This document shows positions 9,350-17,586 of a stretch of 64,000 bases of DNA, one piece after another. Position numbers and translations under genes: made by a program. Within the stretch, counting starts at the first letter, position 1; the number at the start of each line of letters is the position of its first letter. The stretch is from Opitutia bacterium (GTDB taxonomy: Bacteria; Verrucomicrobiota; Verrucomicrobiia; Opitutales; Opitutaceae), in contig NSIG01000026.1 in the NCBI GenBank assembly GCA_002737275.1, positions 1 to 64,000 of the forward strand. Direction: 5' to 3'. The notes under the pieces are model-generated. The model saw nothing but the letters and a program-made list of their open reading frames with translations. It was not told the DNA's origin and searched no databases.

Positions 9350-10447
9350 ATGCCTGAACTTTTCCACGTCGTCCCCGAGACCCAGCACAACGCCCTCGTC
9401 CAAGCCGCCTATCAGCACCGCGGCTTCCATGCCGACGAGTCCGCCGAAGGCGCGCGTTTCTGCGCCGAGGCTTCCCGCCACGGCATCCGCACCCACAACG
9501 GCCTCAAGGCTCTCCACCTGGACCACTTCCTCGGCTCCGGCTCAAAGGGCTGCGTCCCCGGCGCCCAGATCGAGGAAAAAACGTCCCGCTTCCCCGCGGC
9601 CAAGATCTGGAACGCCAATAAAAAACTCGGCCAGTCCACCGCCTTCCGCGCCATGGACGAAGCCATCCGCCTCGCCGACCAATACGGCGTCGGCACCGTC
9701 TCCGTCGACAACGCCTTCCACTACCTTTGGGGCGGCGGCTACGTGATGGACGCCGCGAAGAAGGGCTACATCGCCTACACGAACTGCACCGCCGCGCTCG
9801 CGGAGGTCGTCCCTTTCGGCGGTAAGTTCGCCACCCTCGGCACCAATCCGCACTCGTGGGGCTTCCCCACCACCGACGCCATCGGCTATCCCATCGTCAT
9901 CGATTGGGCCACGTCGGTCGTCGCCATGGGCCGCGTCCAACAACTGAAACGCGAAGGTAAACCCCTCCCGCCCCTCGCCGCCGTGGACAAAGAAGGCAAT
10001 CCCACCACCGACGCCAATCTCGCCGTCTCGCTCCTGCCGTTCGGCGCGCACAAGGGCTACGGTCTCTCGCTGATCAACGAAATCGTCGGCGGCTTCATCG
10101 GCGGTTCGCTTCCGACTCTCCGCAACCGCTGGGCCGAGGCAGAGGGCGACAAGGGCACGTGCTGCTTCTTCTTCCAGGTCATTCACCCCGACGCAATCAG
10201 CGGCGGCGCCTTCGCCAAGGGCCGCAATCAATCGGACAACGTGAAGGCCGTCATCGCCGATGTCCTCGGGCACGGTAACGAGAAATGCATGTTGCCCGGC
10301 CAACTCGAAGCCACTTGGGCGAAGCACGTCGCCGCCGCCGGCGGCCTGCTCTTCAGCACCGCCGAGGTCGCCGCCTTCCACGAAATCGCCGCCGAAGCGA
10401 AACAACCGACCTGGGACGTCACCTCCTTCAAAACCGTTACGATCTAA
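9350..10447 (+). CDS. Ldh2/malate-lactate dehydrogenase family oxidoreductase
   Basis: KIWNANKKLGQSTAFRAMDEAI, PFGGKFATLGTNPHSWGFPT, LLPFGAHKGYGLSLINEIVGG. Start at ATG 9350. Confidence 0.85.
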   Translation: MPELFHVVPETQHNALVQAAYQHRGFHADESAEGARFCAEASRHGIRTHNGLKALHLDHFLGSGSKGCVPGAQIEEKTSRFPAAKIWNANKKLGQSTAFRAMDEAIRLADQYGVGTVSVDNAFHYLWGGGYVMDAAKKGYIAYTNCTAALAEVVPFGGKFATLGTNPHSWGFPTTDAIGYPIVIDWATSVVAMGRVQQLKREGKPLPPLAAVDKEGNPTTDANLAVSLLPFGAHKGYGLSLINEIVGGFIGGSLPTLRNRWAEAEGDKGTCCFFFQVIHPDAISGGAFAKGRNQSDNVKAVIADVLGHGNEKCMLPGQLEATWAKHVAAAGGLLFSTAEVAAFHEIAAEAKQPTWDVTSFKTVTI

Positions 10448-10457
10448 ACCACTTTGC

Positions 10458-10537
10458 CCACGAAACACACGGAATACACGGAATACACGGAAACCAATCT
10501 TCAATTTTCTTCCGTGTATTCCGTGTGTTCCGTGGGC
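10458..10537. repeat. 9-nt-periodic intergenic repeat, inverted arrangement
   Basis: CCCACGAAACACACGGAATACACGGAATACACGG ... CTTCCGTGTATTCCGTGTGTTCCGTGGGC forms a long hairpin. Confidence 0.85.
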
Positions 10538-10595
10538 TCTATCCGACCTCCGTTCCTGATTTCCTGAGTTCCAGATAAAACCTTCCAACTCCACC

Positions 10596-11690
10596 ATGAG
10601 CCTCCAAATTAAGCCCGCCTCCTCCTGCGCCTTTGACCAAATCTCCCTTGGCGAAGTCATGCTTCGCCTCGATCCCGGCGAGGGCCGCATCCGCACCGCC
10701 CGCAATTTCCAAGTCTGGGAAGGCGGCGGCGAATACAACACCTCCCGCGGTCTCCGCAAATGCTTCGGGCTCAAAACCGCCGTCGTCACCGCGTTCGTTG
10801 ACAACGAGGTCGGCCACCTCGTCGCAGACTTCATCATGCAGGGCGGCGTCGACACGCAGTTCATTAAGTGGCGCGAGGACGATGGCATCGGCCGCACCGT
10901 CCGCAACGGCCTCAACTTCACCGAGCGCGGCTTCGGCATTCGCGGCGCCGTCGGCAATCCCGACCGCGGCAACACCGCCGCCTCGCAGATCAAAGTCGGC
11001 GACATCGATTGGGATCACATTTTCGGCAAACTCGGCGTCCGCTGGTTCCACACCGGCGGCATCTACGCCGCGCTCTCCGCGTCGACCGCCGAGGTTACCG
11101 TCGAGGCCGTCAAGGCCGCCAATAAATACGGCACCATCGTCTCGTACGACCTCAACTACCGTCCCTCGCTCTGGAAGACCATCGGCGGCCTCAAGAAGGC
11201 CCAAGAGGTCAACCGAGAGATCGCCAAATACGTCGATATCATGATCGGCAACGAGGAGGACTTCACCGCTTCGCTCGGTTTCGCCGTCAAGGGCGCCGAA
11301 GACCTCAAGCACATCGAGACCGACGCCTTCAAGGCCATGATCGAGACCGCCGTGCGAGATTTCCCGAACTTCAAGGTCGCCGCCACCACGCTGCGCCACG
11401 TCCACACCGCCACCAGCAACGACTGGTCCGCGATCCTCTGGCACGACGGCAAATTCCACGAGAGCAAGAAATACCCGAAGCTCGAGATCCTCGACCGCGT
11501 CGGCGGCGGCGATTCGTTCGCGTCCGGCCTGCAGTTCGGGTTCCTCGAGTTCAACGACGCCCAGAAAGCCGTCGAATACGGCGCCGCCCACGGCGCCCTC
11601 GCTTCGACGACCCCCGGCGACACGTCGATGGCCACCCGCAAAGAAGTCGAGAAGACCATCGGTGGCGGCGGCGCCCGCGTGGTCCGCTAA
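10596..11690 (+). CDS. PfkB family sugar kinase (2-keto-3-deoxygluconate kinase-like)
   Basis: FDQISLGEVMLRLDPGEGRI N-terminus and GGGDSFASGLQFG PfkB signature. Confidence 0.87.
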   Translation: MSLQIKPASSCAFDQISLGEVMLRLDPGEGRIRTARNFQVWEGGGEYNTSRGLRKCFGLKTAVVTAFVDNEVGHLVADFIMQGGVDTQFIKWREDDGIGRTVRNGLNFTERGFGIRGAVGNPDRGNTAASQIKVGDIDWDHIFGKLGVRWFHTGGIYAALSASTAEVTVEAVKAANKYGTIVSYDLNYRPSLWKTIGGLKKAQEVNREIAKYVDIMIGNEEDFTASLGFAVKGAEDLKHIETDAFKAMIETAVRDFPNFKVAATTLRHVHTATSNDWSAILWHDGKFHESKKYPKLEILDRVGGGDSFASGLQFGFLEFNDAQKAVEYGAAHGALASTTPGDTSMATRKEVEKTIGGGGARVVR

Positions 11691-11737
11691 AGAGGTGGGG
11701 CGCGTTATCCCTAACCGCGCCCCTTTATATCCTCCTC

Positions 11738-11765
11738 AGCCCGGGCCTCACCGCCCGGGCTTTTT
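11738..11765 (+). terminator. Rho-independent terminator after the PfkB kinase gene
   Basis: AGCCCGGGC-ctcacc-GCCCGGGCT followed by TTTT. Confidence 0.85.
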
Positions 11766-11819
11766 CCTGCCCACCCCCACGACTCTTTCTCTTTCCACTT
11801 TCTCCCCGCTCTCATGTTA

Positions 11820-11842
11820 CAGTGAGCTCGCTCGCAACTCCG
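11820..11842. repeat. REP-like GAGCTCGCTCGC element
   Basis: CAGTGAGCTCGCTCGCAACTCCG; related copies at 11966 and 13512. Confidence 0.55.
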
Positions 11843-11843
11843 T

Positions 11844-11920
11844 CCTTTCGCGTCCTTCGCGTGTTTAACACGCACCCTCTCCGTTTTCCCTTTCCGTGTA
11901 TTCCGTGTGTTCTGTGGGCC
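11844..11920. repeat. 9-nt-periodic intergenic repeat
   Basis: CCTTTCGCGTCCTTCGCGTGTTTAAC and CTTTCCGTGTATTCCGTGTGTTCTGTGGGCC. Confidence 0.75.
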
Positions 11921-11965
11921 TCCCTCTGAACCTCGTTCCCGTTTCCTCTTTTCCGCCTCCCCTTT

Positions 11966-11996
11966 GTGGGAACGAGCTCGCTCGCGACTCCGCCCG
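11966..11996. repeat. REP-like element
   Basis: GTGGGAACGAGCTCGCTCGCGACTCCGCCCG contains the palindrome GCGAGC..GCTCGC type. Confidence 0.6.
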
Positions 11997-11997
11997 T

Positions 11998-12024
11998 TAG
12001 CGTCTTTTCGCATATTTCGTGGGC
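11998..12024. repeat. Short 9-nt-periodic repeat copy
   Basis: TAGCGTCTTTTCGCATATTTCGTGGGC. Confidence 0.55.
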
Positions 12025-12093
12025 CCCCTTCCGGAAATCTTTCTCTTTCCTCTTTCTCTTACTCTTCCTCCCCTCCTCTCTTCTCCCATCCCC

Positions 12094-13467
12094 ATGCGTC
12101 CCACCCCGCTCCTCGCCCTGCTCACCCTCACCTTCGCCGGCTGCGCTACTCCGCCCCCCGCGCCCACGCCTCCGGCCAACCCGTCGCCCGCCGCTACCTC
12201 CCGCTTCGCCCTGCCCGCCTCCGATGACGGCCTTCCCGGCGCCGGCCCAATCCGCCGCTATCCTTGGTTTCAAAAACTCTGGACCGAGCGTCGTACCACG
12301 TGGGCCGACCAGATCGCCCAAGACCAGCGCGCCGTCGTCTTCCTCGGCGACTCCATTACGCAGGGCTGGAAGGAGTCTCTCGCGACTTCCTTCCCCGGCG
12401 TGAAAGTCGCCAACCGCGGCATCAGCGGCGACACCACCCGCGGCGTCCTCCTTCGTCTCCGCGAAGACGTGCTCTCGCTCAACCCGTCCGCCGTCGTCCT
12501 CCTCATCGGCACCAACGACCTCGAGGAAAAAGCCACGCCGTGGACCGTCGCCGCCAACCTCCGCCTCATCCTCGCCGCGCTCCACGCCCACGACCCCGCG
12601 CTCCCGGTCGTGCTCTGCGCCGTCATGCCCAGCTCCGCCACCAAGCAGCGTCCTGCCTTCCTCATCCGCCGCGTCAATCAGCTCTTCCTCGAAGCCACGC
12701 TCGACCAACCGCAGGTCACCTTTCTCGATACCTGGAAACTGTTCGCCGACGCGCAAAACGACGCCCAGCCCACCGAGTTTCCCGATCTGCTTCACCCCAA
12801 CGCCGCCGGCTACACGAAATTCGCCGCCGCCCTCCGGCCCGTCTTCGCCACGCTCGGCTTCACCGAACGCGAGCCCGACTCCTTCACGCCCGAGCCCGGC
12901 TTTGTGAGTCTCTTCAACGGCCGCGATCTCAGCGGCTGGGGCTACCGCCCCTCGACCGACGGCGACCTTGCCACCGTCCGCCGCATCCAGGCCGCCGATA
13001 TCGCCGCGCCCCACTGGCCGATCGTAAAGGACCCCGTCGCCTTCGACGGTCTCACCGCCAGCCCCGATGTCCGCTTCGTCGCCAAGCACGGTCGCCTCGT
13101 CGTCATGACTCCTCCCGGCGGCCGCCGCGTGCAACAGCTCTGGACCACTCGTGAGTTCTCCAAAAACTTCGTGTTGAAACTCGAGTTCCGGGCTACGCCC
13201 AATGCCGACAGCGGCATCTACGTGCGCGGCCCTCAGCTCCAATGTCGCGACTACCTCCTCGCCGGCCCCTATTCGAAACTCCAGCGCTACCGCGCGCGCG
13301 ATTGGAACGAGATCGTGATCACCGTCACCGACGGCGTCGCCGTGAGCACCTGCAACGGCGAGATCCTCGAGGCCGCGCAAAAAGTCCCCGCGACCGGCCC
13401 CATCGGCCTCGAAGGCGACCGCGGCCAAATGGAATACCGCCGCATCCGCCTCCAAGAACGTCCCTAA
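12094..13467 (+). CDS. Lipoprotein: GDSL/SGNH hydrolase fused to DUF1080 (3-keto-disaccharide hydrolase-like) domain
   Basis: Lipobox LTFAGC; SGNH blocks VVFLGDSITQGW, GISGDTTRGVLLRL, LLIGTNDL, DLLHPNAAGY; C-terminal FVSLFNGRDLSGWG and DSGIYVRGPQLQ of the DUF1080 type. Confidence 0.88.
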   Translation: MRPTPLLALLTLTFAGCATPPPAPTPPANPSPAATSRFALPASDDGLPGAGPIRRYPWFQKLWTERRTTWADQIAQDQRAVVFLGDSITQGWKESLATSFPGVKVANRGISGDTTRGVLLRLREDVLSLNPSAVVLLIGTNDLEEKATPWTVAANLRLILAALHAHDPALPVVLCAVMPSSATKQRPAFLIRRVNQLFLEATLDQPQVTFLDTWKLFADAQNDAQPTEFPDLLHPNAAGYTKFAAALRPVFATLGFTEREPDSFTPEPGFVSLFNGRDLSGWGYRPSTDGDLATVRRIQAADIAAPHWPIVKDPVAFDGLTASPDVRFVAKHGRLVVMTPPGGRRVQQLWTTREFSKNFVLKLEFRATPNADSGIYVRGPQLQCRDYLLAGPYSKLQRYRARDWNEIVITVTDGVAVSTCNGEILEAAQKVPATGPIGLEGDRGQMEYRRIRLQERP

Positions 13468-13511
13468 GAATCGTTCTCTTTCCTCTTAATCTTTCCTCTT
13501 TCTCCCTCCCC

Positions 13512-13539
13512 AGTGGGAGCGAGCCCGCACGCGACTTCC
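13512..13539. repeat. REP-like element
   Basis: CAGTGGGAGCGAGCCCGCACGCGACTTC. Confidence 0.5.
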
Positions 13540-13601
13540 GAGGTCTCCGTCCGCCCCATCCGATTGTAGGCGGGGTGACCCCACCCCGCATTCACCTCAA
13601 G

Positions 13602-13680
13602 CTTCCGTGTTTTCCGTGTGTTCCGTGGGTACGATTCTCTTTACCGCCTTTCGCGTCGATTCGCGTCTTTCGCGGGCAAC
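13602..13680. repeat. 9-nt-periodic intergenic repeat
   Basis: CTTCCGTGTTTTCCGTGTGTTCCGTGGG and CTTTCGCGTCGATTCGCGTCTTTCGCGGGCAAC. Confidence 0.8.
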
Positions 13681-13752
13681 CTCGGTTTTCGAGCGTCGGG
13701 CGTTCAACAGACTCGCCTCCGATTTCACACCGGCCAACGCTTTACCGACTGC

Positions 13753-14469
13753 ATGCCCTCCGCTCCCCCAACCACCGACTCCGTCTGCACCAAGCACGTC
13801 GGTAGTTTTCACGAACTCGCCAACACGCCTCTCACCCACGGCGTCAACGCGCTCTGCTGGGCGCGCTCTCTCCCCGGTGACTATGCCGAGGTCGTGCGCC
13901 TTCTCGGCGACGGCCACGGCGAACCGATTACCACGCTCGATGAGGCCGTACTGGCCGCCCTGCCGCTGAGCCCATCCGGCCGCGTCGCCGCCGATCACAT
14001 GCTCGCCGATCTGCGCCTCCTCCGCGACCACGACCTCGATCCCGTCCTCAACTGCATCCACGGCTACCCGCGCGACGAAGAACCCGGCCCGATCCAGACC
14101 GACGTTTTTTCCTACCACGCCGACAGCGCCCCCATCGAGGCCTACACTTGGCTCTGCACTTACTCCGGCCCGCCCAGCGAGGGCCTGCGTCCCGCCGACG
14201 CCCGCCGCAAGGTCGATGATCCCGCCCTCCGCCCCGAACTCCTCCAACTTTACGGCGGCCCCGACGACGCCGATTTTAAAACCTTCCTTAACGAGCACTG
14301 CTACGACCTCCACTACGCCCCGGCCCCCGGCGCCCAGCCTTACTCGTTCGGCCACTTCAAGCTCTGGCGCATCGCCACCGACTACCCCGGCAACCCCGTC
14401 CCACCCTGCGTCCACCGCGCCCCCGCCACCCACCCCGGCGACCCGGCCCGCCTCTTGCTCATCAGTTGA
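13753..14469 (+). CDS. Conserved hypothetical protein, possibly DUF1826-like
   Basis: Intact ORF from ATG 13753. FSYHADSAPIEAYTWLCTYSGPPSEGL and C-terminal PCVHRAPATHPGDPARLLL resemble DUF1826 from memory; not verified. Confidence 0.6.
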   Translation: MPSAPPTTDSVCTKHVGSFHELANTPLTHGVNALCWARSLPGDYAEVVRLLGDGHGEPITTLDEAVLAALPLSPSGRVAADHMLADLRLLRDHDLDPVLNCIHGYPRDEEPGPIQTDVFSYHADSAPIEAYTWLCTYSGPPSEGLRPADARRKVDDPALRPELLQLYGGPDDADFKTFLNEHCYDLHYAPAPGAQPYSFGHFKLWRIATDYPGNPVPPCVHRAPATHPGDPARLLLIS

Positions 14470-14520
14470 GATTCCTCTCACCTTTCTTTCCGCCCCGTTG
14501 AACTTTAGCCCCTTCAAAAA

Positions 14521-15918
14521 ATGACCCTGCTCAGCCGCCGCCACTTTCTCCGCCACACCGCTGCCGTCACCGCCGCCGCCACACTTTCGCCTTCGTTGCT
14601 TCAGGCCGCGAGCGCCGCCAGCGCTACCGGCCAACTCCGCCTCGCCCCATTTCGCTTCGACGTCACGCCGCCCGTCGGCCACTCGCTCTGCGGTGGCTGG
14701 ATCAAGCCTGTCGAAGCCGTCGATGATTCCCTCGAAGCCATCGGCCTCGTGCTCCTCGGCGCGGGTGCGCCCATCGTGCTCTGCGCGGTCGATTGGACCG
14801 GCATTCTCAACGCCTCCCACCTCGCGTGGCGTACCGCGCTCGCCGAGGCGGCCGGCACCACGCCCGACCGCGTCGCCCTGCACTGCGTCCACCAGCATAA
14901 CGCCTTGTTCGTCTGTGCAGCCACCGCGGCCCTCGTCGCAACGCAGCCCGATCTGCCGCCCACGTTTGATCCCGCTTTTTTTCAACGTTGCCTCGTCGCC
15001 GCCCGCGCCGCCGTCACCGCCGCCTTGCCCCGCGCCCGCCCAGTCACGCACGTCGCAAGCGGCACGGCGCTCATCGCCCAAGTCGCCTCCAATCGCCGCA
15101 TGGCCCGCGATGCCCAGGGCCGCGTCGGTAAAATGCGCGGCAGCAAGTGCGTGGACCCCGAACTGCTCGCGTTGCCCGAGGGCCCGATCGACCCGCTCCT
15201 GCGCACCGTCGCGTTCTACGACCGCACCGAGAAAATCGCCGCTCTCCACTACTACGCGACGCACCCGATGAGCTTTTACGGCGACGGCCGGGTGACCGCC
15301 GATTTTGTCGGCCTCGCCCGCAAGCAGCGCCAGCGCGAGGAGCCTGGATGCACGCACCTCTATTTCACCGGCTGCGCGGGCAACATCGCCCCGGGTAAAT
15401 ACAACGACGGCTCGCCCGCCACCCGCGTCCGCCTCACCGAGCGCATCTACCGTGGCATCGTCGCCGCCGACGCCACGCTTCGTCCGGTGCCGTTGAAAAA
15501 CGTCTCATGGCGCACCGCCCCTGTGCACGCCCGGCCCCACCCCGACCTCGACCCGGTCGCACTGCGCCGCCAACTCGCCGATGCCACCGCGCTCCCGGTT
15601 CGCCGCATCGTCCCCGCCTTTCGCCTCGCGCTGTTGGAGCGGTGCGCGCAACGCGTCCCGTTTCTCCTCAGCGCGCTGCATCTCGACGACATCGCCCTCC
15701 TGCACCTGCCCGCCGAGTCATTCCTTGAGTATCAACTCCACGCCCAATCCCTCCGTCCCGGCCGCCCCGTCGCGGTCGCCGCGTATGGCGACGGAGGCCC
15801 TTGGTATATTCCCACCCGCGCTGAGTTCCCCAACGGCGGCTATGAAGTCGAAGTCGCCTTCTGCGATCCTGATACCGAGACCCAGCTCCACACCGCCATC
15901 GCCCAACTGCTCGCCTAA
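14521..15918 (+). CDS. Tat-exported protein with neutral/alkaline ceramidase N-terminal-like domain
   Basis: Tat motif SRRHFLRHTAAVTAAA; RFDVTPPVGHSLCGGW, HCVHQHNA, HYYATHPMSFYGDGRVTADFVG. Confidence 0.82.
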   Translation: MTLLSRRHFLRHTAAVTAAATLSPSLLQAASAASATGQLRLAPFRFDVTPPVGHSLCGGWIKPVEAVDDSLEAIGLVLLGAGAPIVLCAVDWTGILNASHLAWRTALAEAAGTTPDRVALHCVHQHNALFVCAATAALVATQPDLPPTFDPAFFQRCLVAARAAVTAALPRARPVTHVASGTALIAQVASNRRMARDAQGRVGKMRGSKCVDPELLALPEGPIDPLLRTVAFYDRTEKIAALHYYATHPMSFYGDGRVTADFVGLARKQRQREEPGCTHLYFTGCAGNIAPGKYNDGSPATRVRLTERIYRGIVAADATLRPVPLKNVSWRTAPVHARPHPDLDPVALRRQLADATALPVRRIVPAFRLALLERCAQRVPFLLSALHLDDIALLHLPAESFLEYQLHAQSLRPGRPVAVAAYGDGGPWYIPTRAEFPNGGYEVEVAFCDPDTETQLHTAIAQLLA

Positions 15919-15928
15919 AAACCTGAAG

Positions 15929-15948
15929 CCGCGACGCCCCCGTCGCGG
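15929..15948. repeat. Perfect 8-bp stem-loop CCGCGACG-CCCC-CGTCGCGG
   Basis: Read directly in the 45-bp intergenic gap. Confidence 0.7.
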
Positions 15949-15963
15949 TCCTCGTCCGTTCCT

Positions 15964-16977
15964 ATGCGCCACCTCGCCGGCCTCCTCGCCCTGATGCTCA
16001 TCGCGCGCGCGGCCGACCCCGCGCCGCAACGTTTCCACCTCACCGCCCGCGCCCACGAAATCGACCCGCGCGCCCGCGAACATCCTCAAATCGGTTTCGT
16101 CTTCGCTGACAAAGCCGGCAAACCGCAGGACCTCCAGCACGCCGTCGTCGACACCCGCGTCACCCCGCGCGGCCAACTCGTGATCTGGCTCATGGATTAC
16201 AAAGCCCCGCTCTTTGACCGTCTCGGCGACTACGGCCTGCACGCGATCCAAGTCCACTACGCCAACAAATGGTTCGGCCTGATCCCCACCGCCGCCCGCG
16301 ACGACGGCACGACCCTCGGGAAGCTGCGCCTCGAGGCCACCACCGGCGAGGATTTCAGCCCGCTCTGCGCGATCCCCAGGCCCGACGGCATGAAGGAACG
16401 CGCGCTCCAATTCGTCCAGCACCTCGTGAAAACTCACCCCGCTGGCCGCTGGGAGCAATTCATCAACGCCGCCGGTGACGACCTGCTCTGGGAAAAAGTT
16501 ATCATGTCCGGTGCCTCCCACGGCGCGACCAGCGCCACGCGTTTTGCCGTCCACCAACGCGTCGCCCGCGTCGTCGCTTTCTGCGGCCCGCGTGACCAAC
16601 ACGAAAGCTGGCAGGGTTTTCTCTCGGCCACGCCGCCCCAGCGGATTTTTGGTTTTACCCACGTCCTCGACGACGGCTGGCCCGGCAATCATTACCCGCG
16701 CTCGTGGCTCATGCTAGGTCTCAACCGCTTCGGTCCGATAGTGGACGTCGATTCTACCACCCCGCCCTACGGCCACTCGCGCCGCCTCACTACCCGCTTC
16801 GACGTCAACGGCGACGTCAAACGCGCGCACAGCTCCATCACGCCCGGCCCTGCATCGGCCAAAGACGCCACCGGCAATTTCCTGCACGAAGCCGTATGGC
16901 GTTACCTCTTCACGTCGCCGGTCGGAAAATTGGGCGCACCGGTCCCGCCCGAGGCTCCGCCCATTGGTGCGCGGTGA
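15964..16977 (+). CDS. Secreted alpha/beta-hydrolase-like protein
   Basis: Signal peptide MRHLAGLLALMLIARAADP; nucleophile-elbow-like VIMSGASHGATSATRF. Confidence 0.65.
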   Translation: MRHLAGLLALMLIARAADPAPQRFHLTARAHEIDPRAREHPQIGFVFADKAGKPQDLQHAVVDTRVTPRGQLVIWLMDYKAPLFDRLGDYGLHAIQVHYANKWFGLIPTAARDDGTTLGKLRLEATTGEDFSPLCAIPRPDGMKERALQFVQHLVKTHPAGRWEQFINAAGDDLLWEKVIMSGASHGATSATRFAVHQRVARVVAFCGPRDQHESWQGFLSATPPQRIFGFTHVLDDGWPGNHYPRSWLMLGLNRFGPIVDVDSTTPPYGHSRRLTTRFDVNGDVKRAHSSITPGPASAKDATGNFLHEAVWRYLFTSPVGKLGAPVPPEAPPIGAR

Positions 16978-17170
16978 CCACGCGACCCATGTTTGCTCCG
17001 TCTCTTTCATCCCTCGTCCTCGCCCTCGTTATCGCCTTCGCCGCCGCCCTCCGCGCCCGTCAAGCCGCCACACCGACGACCGCCCCGCAAAAAAATAAGG
17101 CAGGGTCTCCGCCCCGCCCCCGCACAAGCCCCGCACCCCTGCGAGCGCAGCCAACCGCTCGCCCACAAAA

Positions 17171-17196
17171 AAACCGCGCCCGGTCGGGCGCGGTTT
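17171..17196 (-). terminator. Rho-independent terminator downstream of the Cys-rich protein gene
   Basis: AAACCGCGCCC-ggtc-GGGCGCGGTTT with a T-tract on the minus strand. Confidence 0.8.
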
Positions 17197-17222
17197 GAAA
17201 CTAATTCGAAGCTCGCAGTCGC

Positions 17223-17450
17223 TTACTTCTTAGCCTCTGCGACATTGGTGCCCTTGCACTTCTCGCAGTTTTTGCCGACTTTTGCGGCCTCGACGCAGCA
17301 CCCATGGCTGCAAGCGGCGCCGGCGCCTTCAGCTTTAACGCAGCAACCGGCTTTCTTGCCCGCGGGAGCGGCCGGTTTGGTATCAGCAGCAAATGCGAAG
17401 CCGGCACCCAGCAGCGCAATGATTACGAACAGTCTTTTTGAGGTCTTCAT
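17223..17450 (-). CDS. Small secreted Cys-rich protein (putative metal-binding), 75 aa
   Basis: Signal peptide MKTSKRLFVIIALLGAGFAFAA then GCCVKAEGAGAACSHGCCVEAAKVGKNCEKC; followed by a strong terminator. Confidence 0.75.
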   Translation of the reverse strand: MKTSKRLFVIIALLGAGFAFAADTKPAAPAGKKAGCCVKAEGAGAACSHGCCVEAAKVGKNCEKCKGTNVAEAKK

Positions 17451-17471
17451 CTTTTTATTTTGTTTTGGGAT

Positions 17472-17545
17472 TGGTGCGGGCGGCGGGAATCGAACCCGCT
17501 TCTCATGCTTGGGAAGCACACATAATACCGGTATACTACGCCCGC
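17472..17545 (-). tRNA. tRNA-Gly(CCC), CCA encoded
   Basis: Reverse complement GCGGGCGTAGTATACCGGTATTATGTGTGCTTCCCAAGCATGAGAAGCGGGTTCGATTCCCGCCGCCCGCACCA; 7-bp acceptor stem, T-arm GCGGGTTCGATTCCCGC, anticodon loop TTCCCAA. Confidence 0.93.
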
Positions 17546-17586
17546 ATCGAACCCCGGCATCGAAGCGGAAAAATTCCCCTCCGCAA

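Noticed and set aside
10458-10537. Possible CRISPR-like array from short periodic repeats
   Set aside because: Units are 9 nt with no spacers and are arranged as an inverted pair; not a CRISPR architecture.
9542-11005. 487-aa minus ORF containing HGTHGIHG / FRVFRVFRG
   Set aside because: Runs across two clear plus-strand genes and the 9-nt-periodic repeat; the peptide repeats are translations of noncoding repeat DNA.
11812-13455. 547-aa minus ORF opposite the GDSL/DUF1080 gene
   Set aside because: Shadow ORF; the plus strand has a lipobox and SGNH motifs.
16704-17198. 164-aa plus ORF, and a shorter ATG at 16989 (MFAPSLSSLVLALVIAFAAAL...)
   Set aside because: Signal-like start but the rest is low-complexity and runs through the minus-strand terminator hairpin; no support as a gene.
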